In this document: piece by piece, positions 59,117-64,000 of the stretch
Numbering within the stretch: position 1 is the first letter of the stretch
Layout: every line of letters starts with the position of its first letter
NCBI RefSeq assembly: GCF_017355985.1
Contig: NZ_JAFIQU010000001.1
Span: forward strand, 62,001 to 126,000
Direction: 5' to 3'
Length of the DNA: 64,000 nt
From: Arenibaculum pallidiluteum
GTDB taxonomy: Bacteria > Pseudomonadota > Alphaproteobacteria > Azospirillales > Azospirillaceae
Made by a program: the position numbers and the translations under genes
Notes under the pieces: model-generated
Database searches by the model: none
Told to the model about the DNA's origin: nothing
What the model saw: the letters and a program-made list of their open reading frames with translations, nothing else

Positions 59117-59142
59117 GGGGCGGGTCGTGACGGACCCGCCCC
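59117..59142 (+). promoter_or_regulatory. intra-operon hairpin between DUF1329 and YCF48-like genes
   Basis: A perfect 10-bp stem GGGGCGGGTC / GACCCGCCCC with a 6-nt loop fills the 43-bp gap between two co-oriented genes. With no T-run it is more likely an attenuator or an mRNA stabiliser that sets the relative output of the operon genes. Confidence 0.5.
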
Positions 59143-59152
59143 GGGACCACCC

Positions 59153-60115
59153 ATGAAGACGCTGCTCTCCCTGATCATCATGGCCATCGGCCTTGCGGCC
59201 TTGGCGGCCAGCGCTCCGCCACCGGCGGCGGCCGAGACGGACCGTCCGGCCGTGCCGGCGCGTCTTGCGCCGCGCTCCCTGCTGCTCGACGGCGCGCTTG
59301 CCGGCTCCCGGCTGGTCGCGGTCGGGGAGCGCGGGCACATCCTGCTGTCCGACGATGACGGCGCGACCTGGAGGCAGGCCGCGGTGCCGGTGCGCGCGAC
59401 GCTGACCGGCGTCGCCTTCGCCGATGCGCGCAACGGCTGGGCCGTGGGGCACGACGCCGTGATCCTGCGGACCCGGGACGGCGGGGAGACCTGGACGCTC
59501 CAGTACCAGGACCCCGACGGCGAGGCTCCGCTCCTGGACGTGCTCTTCCTAGACGCGGAGCGCGGCTTCGCGACGGGCGCCTACGGCCTGTTCCTGACCA
59601 CCGCCGACGGCGGGGCGACATGGCACCCGGAGCCGCCGGCCGAGGAGGACCTGCACCTCAACGGGATCGATGGGGCCGCCGCGCTGCTGCTCGTGGCCGG
59701 CGAGTCCGGGACGCTGATGCGCTCCGAGGATGCCGGGGCCACCTGGCAGCAGCGCGAGACCCCGTACCAGGGGTCCTTCTTCGGCGTCCTCGTGCTATCA
59801 CCAAGCGAGGCGCTGGCCTACGGCATCCAGGGGCGGCTTTACCGCAGCGCGGACGGCGGCCGGAGCTGGACCCGGATCGAGACCGGCACCACGGCGGGGC
59901 TGACCGGGGCGCGGCGCCTTCCCGACGGCACCGTCGCGGTCGTCGGCCTGTCCGGAACGCTGCTCACCAGCAGGGACGGCGGCCGCAGCTTCGCCCTGAC
60001 ACGCCTCGAGGACCGCCCCGCCCTGTCGGGCATCCTCCCCGCAGGCGACCGCGCACTGATCCTCCTCGGGGATCAGGGCATCCGGCGCGTCGACGCGCCC
60101 GCAGCCCCGAAATGA
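59153..60115 (+). CDS. YCF48-like beta-propeller protein, exported
   Basis: A 320-residue protein with a signal peptide (LLSLIIMAIGLAALAASA) and about six repeats ending in a DGGxTW-type turn (DDGATW, DGGETW, DGGATW, DAGATW, DGGRSW, DGGRSF), the Asp-box/BNR pattern of YCF48-like propellers. Such proteins help assemble photosystem II in phototrophs, but in this DUF1302 context they are assumed to be periplasmic partners of the permease. It lacks catalytic residues of sialidases. Confidence 0.85.
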   Translation: MKTLLSLIIMAIGLAALAASAPPPAAAETDRPAVPARLAPRSLLLDGALAGSRLVAVGERGHILLSDDDGATWRQAAVPVRATLTGVAFADARNGWAVGHDAVILRTRDGGETWTLQYQDPDGEAPLLDVLFLDAERGFATGAYGLFLTTADGGATWHPEPPAEEDLHLNGIDGAAALLLVAGESGTLMRSEDAGATWQQRETPYQGSFFGVLVLSPSEALAYGIQGRLYRSADGGRSWTRIETGTTAGLTGARRLPDGTVAVVGLSGTLLTSRDGGRSFALTRLEDRPALSGILPAGDRALILLGDQGIRRVDAPAAPK

Positions 60116-60125
60116 AGCACGGGAC

Positions 60126-62474
60126 ATGCCCGCCACACTGATCCACCGCGTCGAGGCCTGGGTCTTCGGGCACAGGGCCCTGGTGCTCGCGGCCTTTGCC
60201 GTGGCGACGCTGGCACTTGCCTTGGCCGCCTCGCAGCTCAAGGTCGCGGCCGGCTTCGAGAAGCAGCTCCCGGTCGAGCATCCCTACATGCAGACCTTCC
60301 TGGAATACCAGGAACAGTTCGGCGGGGCGAACCGGGTCCTGATCGCGATCGAGGCGCGCCGCGGCGACATCTTCACGCCCGCGTTCTTCAACGTGTTGAA
60401 GAAGGTCACCGACGAGGTGTTCTTCCTGCCGGGCGTGGACCGGGCGCGCGTCACCTCGCTGTTCACGCCGAACGTCCGGTTCATCGAGATCGTCGAGGAC
60501 GGGTTCGCCGGGGGCAACGTGATCCCAGCGGATTTCCGCCCGACGCGCGAGGGCCTGGACCAGGTCCGGGAGAACATCCTGAAGTCCGGCCAGATGGGCC
60601 GGCTGGTGTCCCAGGATTTCCGGGCGGCCATCGTCAGCGCGAACCTGCTGGACCGCGACCCGCGGACAGGCGAGCGGCTCGACTACATGGCGGTCGCGAA
60701 GCGGCTCGAGACCGAGGTCCGTGCGCGCTACGAGAGCGAAGCCTTCGGCGTCCACGTGATCGGCTTCGCCAAGGTGATCGGCGACGTCGCCGACGGCGCG
60801 GCCGGCGTCGTCGGCTTCTTCGGCGTTGCGGTGCTGCTGACCGCGCTGCTGGTCTGGAGCTACGCGCATTCCGTCGTGCTGAGCGCGATGCTGGTCGGCT
60901 GCTCGCTGGTGGCGGTGGTGTGGCAGCTCGGACTGCTGGTTATGCTCGGCTACGGCATCGACCCGATGTCGCTGCTGCTGCCCTTTCTGATCTTCGCGAT
61001 CGCGGTCAGCCACGGCGTGCAGATGGTCAACGGCGTCGGCGCCGAGATGTACGAGGGCGCGGGTGCCATGGAGGCCGCGCGCAGCAGTTTCCGCAAGCTT
61101 CTGGTCCCCGGGGTGACGGCGCTCTCGACGGACGTGGCCGGCTTTCTGACGATCATGCTGATCGAGATCCCGATCATCCAGGAGCTCGCGGTCTCGGCCT
61201 CCGTCGGGGTCGCGGTGATCATCCTGACCAACCTGTTCCTGCTGCCGGTCCTGCTGAGCTATGCGAAGCTCGGCGAGCGCCACCGGGACCGCCTCCGCCG
61301 CTCCACGGCGCACCGCCTCCGCCTTTGGGAGACGATGGCCGCCGCGGCGCGCCCGGCCGTGGCGGTCCCCATACTCGTCGCAACGGTAGCTCTCGGGGCA
61401 TGGGCCTGGCACGAGGGCCGCGGCATGGCGGTCGGCGACATGGAGGCCGGCGTTCCCGAGCTGTGGCCGGACAGCCGCTACAACCGCGACACCGCCTTCA
61501 TCGTGGAGCGTTTCGCGATCGGCGTCGACCTGATCCAGGTGATCGCCGAGGTGCCGGCCAACGGCTGCATCCGGCACGACGTCGTCTCCTATCTCGACGA
61601 CTTCGACTGGTTCATGCGCAACGTGCCCGGCGTGCAGTCGACGCTGTCGCTGCCCACGGTGATGAAGACCGTCAATGCCGGATGGAACGAGGGAAGCCCG
61701 AAATGGCGGGTCCTCCCGCGCGACGAGCGCGTCCTCGTAAGGGCCGTCACGCCCGTCGAGACCTCAACCGGCCTGCTGAACGCCGATTGCTCGGTGATGC
61801 CGGTCCTGATCTTCACCGAGGACCACAAGGCCGAGACGATCCGGCGCGTCACCGAGGCGGTCGGGGCCTTTGCGGCCGCGAACCCCTCCGCCGATGTCAG
61901 GCTGCGCCTCGCCACCGGCAATGTCGGCGTGATGGCCGCCACCAACGAGGCCGTCGATGCCGCCCAGATGCCGATGCTGCTGTGGGTCTACGGGGTGGTC
62001 GTCGCCCTGTGCCTGCTGACCTTCCGCTCCGTCTACGCCACCTTGTGCACGGTGCTTCCGCTGACGCTCGTCTCGCTCCTGTGCAACGCGCTGATGGCGC
62101 AGCTCGGGATCGGGCTCAAGGTCTCGACGCTGCCCGTGGCGGCGCTGGGCGTCGGCATCGGCGTCGATTACGGCATCTACATCTTCTCCCGTCTGCAGGT
62201 GCACCTGCAGACGGGAGAGCCGTTGCCCCTGGCCTATCTGCGCACCCTGCGCGAGACCGGAAGCGCGGTCATCTTCACAGGCATCACGCTGGCCGTCGGG
62301 GTCAGCACTTGGCTCTTCTCGGCCCTCAAGTTCCAGGCCGACATGGGACTGCTGCTGACCTTCATGTTCCTCGTGAACATGGTGGGCGCCGTTCTGGTGC
62401 TGCCTGCCCTGGCTGCTGTCCTGGCGCCGGTCTTCGGCGCGGGCCGGAATCGAAAAGGTCACGCGCAAGAATAA
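60126..62474 (+). CDS. RND/MMPL family permease
   Basis: A 782-residue inner-membrane transporter with two halves, each having one leading helix, a large periplasmic loop and five helices. The first helix is VLAAFAVATLALALAAS; the fourth helix of half one reads FAIAVSHGVQMVNG without an acid, while the matching helix of half two reads GVGIGVDYGIYIFSR with Asp, so the proton relay probably rests on half two. It resembles HpnN/MmpL-type lipid exporters rather than tripartite drug pumps. It ends the DUF1302 cluster; the genes are spaced 10-45 bp apart. Confidence 0.9.
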   Translation: MPATLIHRVEAWVFGHRALVLAAFAVATLALALAASQLKVAAGFEKQLPVEHPYMQTFLEYQEQFGGANRVLIAIEARRGDIFTPAFFNVLKKVTDEVFFLPGVDRARVTSLFTPNVRFIEIVEDGFAGGNVIPADFRPTREGLDQVRENILKSGQMGRLVSQDFRAAIVSANLLDRDPRTGERLDYMAVAKRLETEVRARYESEAFGVHVIGFAKVIGDVADGAAGVVGFFGVAVLLTALLVWSYAHSVVLSAMLVGCSLVAVVWQLGLLVMLGYGIDPMSLLLPFLIFAIAVSHGVQMVNGVGAEMYEGAGAMEAARSSFRKLLVPGVTALSTDVAGFLTIMLIEIPIIQELAVSASVGVAVIILTNLFLLPVLLSYAKLGERHRDRLRRSTAHRLRLWETMAAAARPAVAVPILVATVALGAWAWHEGRGMAVGDMEAGVPELWPDSRYNRDTAFIVERFAIGVDLIQVIAEVPANGCIRHDVVSYLDDFDWFMRNVPGVQSTLSLPTVMKTVNAGWNEGSPKWRVLPRDERVLVRAVTPVETSTGLLNADCSVMPVLIFTEDHKAETIRRVTEAVGAFAAANPSADVRLRLATGNVGVMAATNEAVDAAQMPMLLWVYGVVVALCLLTFRSVYATLCTVLPLTLVSLLCNALMAQLGIGLKVSTLPVAALGVGIGVDYGIYIFSRLQVHLQTGEPLPLAYLRTLRETGSAVIFTGITLAVGVSTWLFSALKFQADMGLLLTFMFLVNMVGAVLVLPALAAVLAPVFGAGRNRKGHAQE
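62185..62218. repeat. 34-bp perfect palindrome inside the RND gene
   Basis: Each arm is 17 bases, TCTCCCGTCTGCAGGTG, and the second arm is its exact complement with no spacer. It encodes part of the conserved SRLQVHLQTG segment after the VDYGIYIF helix. A perfect palindrome of this length is not expected by chance even in GC-rich DNA; protein constraint explains it only partly. Confidence 0.9.
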
Positions 62475-62555
62475 GCATTTTTCGGGATTTCATCCTTCCT
62501 TAATCCAAATGCTGCGATCCTCGCCATCTCGGCCTTCACAAGGGGGAACGGGCGG

Positions 62556-64000
62556 GTGGGGTCTGGCTTCAGCGTGGTCGGAAGACCGAGCGCCGCCCTT
62601 GGCGCGCTCGCGCGCCACGACAGCTTCGCGCGGCAGGACCGCGAGGCCAGCCTCAGGGCGATCACCGAGACCGCGGTGGACGTCCTCGGCGTGGCCCAGG
62701 CATCCGTCTGGATGTACCGGCCTGCCTCGGGCGTCCTGGAATGCTCCGACCTGTTCTCGGCGGCCGGGCGGCTGCACGAGCGCGGCCCGTCCCTGCTGGA
62801 CGCCGAGCATCCGGCGTATTTCGCGGCGCTGAAGGAGGCGCGGCTCGTCGCGACGGCTGCCCCGCGCACCGATCCGCGCACGGCCAGCCTCGAGAGTTAC
62901 CTGACGAGCCGGGGGGTCACGGCCCTGATCGATGCGCCGGTCCTGCTGCAGGGCCAGGTCGTGGGCGTGGTGTGCTGCGAGCAGACCGGCGGACCGCGCG
63001 CATGGACGCCCGAGGACATCGCCTTCGTGGGCTCGCTTGCCGATTTCGTCGCCGTGGCGCTGGCGGGCGAGGAGCGGCGCCGCTCCGAGGAGCGCTTGAA
63101 CCTCGCCTTCTCGGTGATGCGCGCAGGTATCTGGGACCATGACGCCACGACGGGCGAGATCTGGTGGTCCCCGGAATACTACCGCCTGCTCGGGCTCGCC
63201 CCGGAGTTGCCCGCGACCGCGGCACTCTTCGAAAGCCTGATCCATCCCGACGACCGTGAGGGCGTGGCGGAAATGTACCGGCGGCACATGGCGGGCGAGA
63301 TCCCGGTCCTGCGGCAGAGCTACCGCATGCGCCGGACCGACGGGTCCTGGATCTGGGTCGAGGATTTCGGCCGCGCCGTGCTGGATGCCGACGGACGCCC
63401 GGTGCGCTGGATCGGCATCAAGACCGACGTGAGCGACAGCGTGCGCCGCGAGGAGGAGAAGCGCGAGGCCGAGGCCCGCTACCGATCCCTGTTCGAGAAT
63501 GCGGTAGAGGGGCTGTGGCGGATCGGCCGGGACGGCCGCCTCGCCGAGGCCAATCCGGCCCTGGCGGAGATCCTGGGCTTCGATGGCCCTGCGCAGCTGC
63601 TGAAGCGGCTCGGACGGCCGCGCCAGCTCTTTGCGGATGCCGGCCGCTGGCACGAGCTGAAGCGGCTGATCGAGCAGCAGGACCGCGTGCTCGGCCACGA
63701 GGCGGAGCTGGTGCGCCGCGACGGGCAGCACGTCTGGGTCTCGCTGAACCTGCGCGTGGTCCGCGACGCCCAGAGTGGCATCGTGGCGGTCGAGGGCTCG
63801 GCCGAGGACATCACCCATCTCAAACGCGCGAAGGCCCAGCTCGACCATGCCACCATGCATGACGGGCTGACGAACCTGCCCAACCGCTACCTGTTCGTCG
63901 ACCGCGTGGGCCAGGCCCTCGCCCGCCAGCGCCTTGGCGCGCTCGGCGGCACGGCGGTGATCCTGATCGACTACGACGACCTGAAGCTGATCAACGACAG
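62556..64000 (+). CDS. GAF-PAS-PAS-GGDEF sensor protein, C-terminus off the right edge
   Basis: The open frame gives 481 codons before the window ends. Domains in order are GAF (about residues 25-170, with VVGVVCCEQTGG), a PAS_3-type PAS (about 180-300, with MRRTDGSWIWVEDFGR), a second PAS (about 305-425, with SLFENAVEGLWRI) and the beginning of a GGDEF domain (from residue 434, HDGLTNLPNRYLF). It is probably a cyclic di-GMP synthase, possibly with an EAL domain beyond the edge. The start is GTG at 62556 with AGGGGG upstream; GTG 62574 is an alternative. No membrane helix is seen, so it is cytoplasmic. Confidence 0.88.
   Translation, partial: MGSGFSVVGRPSAALGALARHDSFARQDREASLRAITETAVDVLGVAQASVWMYRPASGVLECSDLFSAAGRLHERGPSLLDAEHPAYFAALKEARLVATAAPRTDPRTASLESYLTSRGVTALIDAPVLLQGQVVGVVCCEQTGGPRAWTPEDIAFVGSLADFVAVALAGEERRRSEERLNLAFSVMRAGIWDHDATTGEIWWSPEYYRLLGLAPELPATAALFESLIHPDDREGVAEMYRRHMAGEIPVLRQSYRMRRTDGSWIWVEDFGRAVLDADGRPVRWIGIKTDVSDSVRREEEKREAEARYRSLFENAVEGLWRIGRDGRLAEANPALAEILGFDGPAQLLKRLGRPRQLFADAGRWHELKRLIEQQDRVLGHEAELVRRDGQHVWVSLNLRVVRDAQSGIVAVEGSAEDITHLKRAKAQLDHATMHDGLTNLPNRYLFVDRVGQALARQRLGALGGTAVILIDYDDLKLIND

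Overview
The window is about 64 kb of gene-dense, high-GC DNA (roughly 70% GC by eye) from an alphaproteobacterium, most likely a member of the Rhodospirillales or a close relative. The evidence is the local gene orders (purM/purN beside DUF2066, a CDP-alcohol phosphatidyltransferase, an AI-2E permease and HdaA; yicC-gmk facing rsmA-pdxA-surA-lptG-lptF), an aa3-oxidase subunit IV peptide, DUF2336, a phasin, an alphaproteobacterial Fur and a complete urt-ure region. I cannot name a genus. No rRNA, tRNA, CRISPR array, prophage or intact insertion sequence was seen.

Positions 1-32,700 are mostly housekeeping genes. They run: polyphosphate kinase (runs off the left edge) with divergent sixA and a CYTH-CHAD protein; an orphan amino-acid binding protein; a minus-strand operon DUF2066-pgsA-like-AI-2E-hdaA facing purM-purN; oxidase subunit IV, an acyltransferase, ndk and an ABC-F ATPase; an SDR; yicC-gmk; lptF-lptG-surA-pdxA-rsmA (lptD missing from its usual place); pepA-holC followed by a PhoD-like protein that appears to have lost its metal ligands; a TPR methyltransferase; a lytic transglycosylase-like protein; DUF2336; rlmJ; a phasin.

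Positions 32,300-44,650 are one continuous minus-strand nitrogen region: urtABCDE (urea ABC importer), ureDABC, murI (glutamate racemase, embedded), ureEFG and a DUF2892 protein. A sigma-54 type -24/-12 element and an NtrC-like dyad lie upstream of urtA, so the whole run could answer to nitrogen limitation. Positions 44,760-47,230 look like an acquired patch: lower GC, an MDR oxidoreductase divergent from a TetR regulator, a decayed IS5-type transposase tail and a cupin. Positions 47,226-52,861 hold purine catabolism: xdhA-xdhB-xdhC divergent from uraD-uraH across a region with an 18-bp perfect palindrome. Purine breakdown yields urea, so this region and the urease region form a plausible nitrogen-scavenging neighbourhood, although no urate oxidase is present.

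Positions 52,900-64,000 carry a GST, Fur with a translationally coupled small Cys protein, a CheZ-like phosphatase with two CheY-P-binding-type peptides, then a four-gene envelope cluster: DUF1302 outer-membrane barrel, DUF1329 protein, YCF48-like propeller and an RND permease. The region upstream of this cluster holds three short perfect dyads, and the permease gene contains a 34-bp perfect palindrome. The right edge is a GAF-PAS-PAS-GGDEF sensor that runs off the window. The best candidates for new biology are the DUF1302-RND envelope system, the PhoD-like pseudoenzyme, and purM, which has no ATG, GTG or TTG start.
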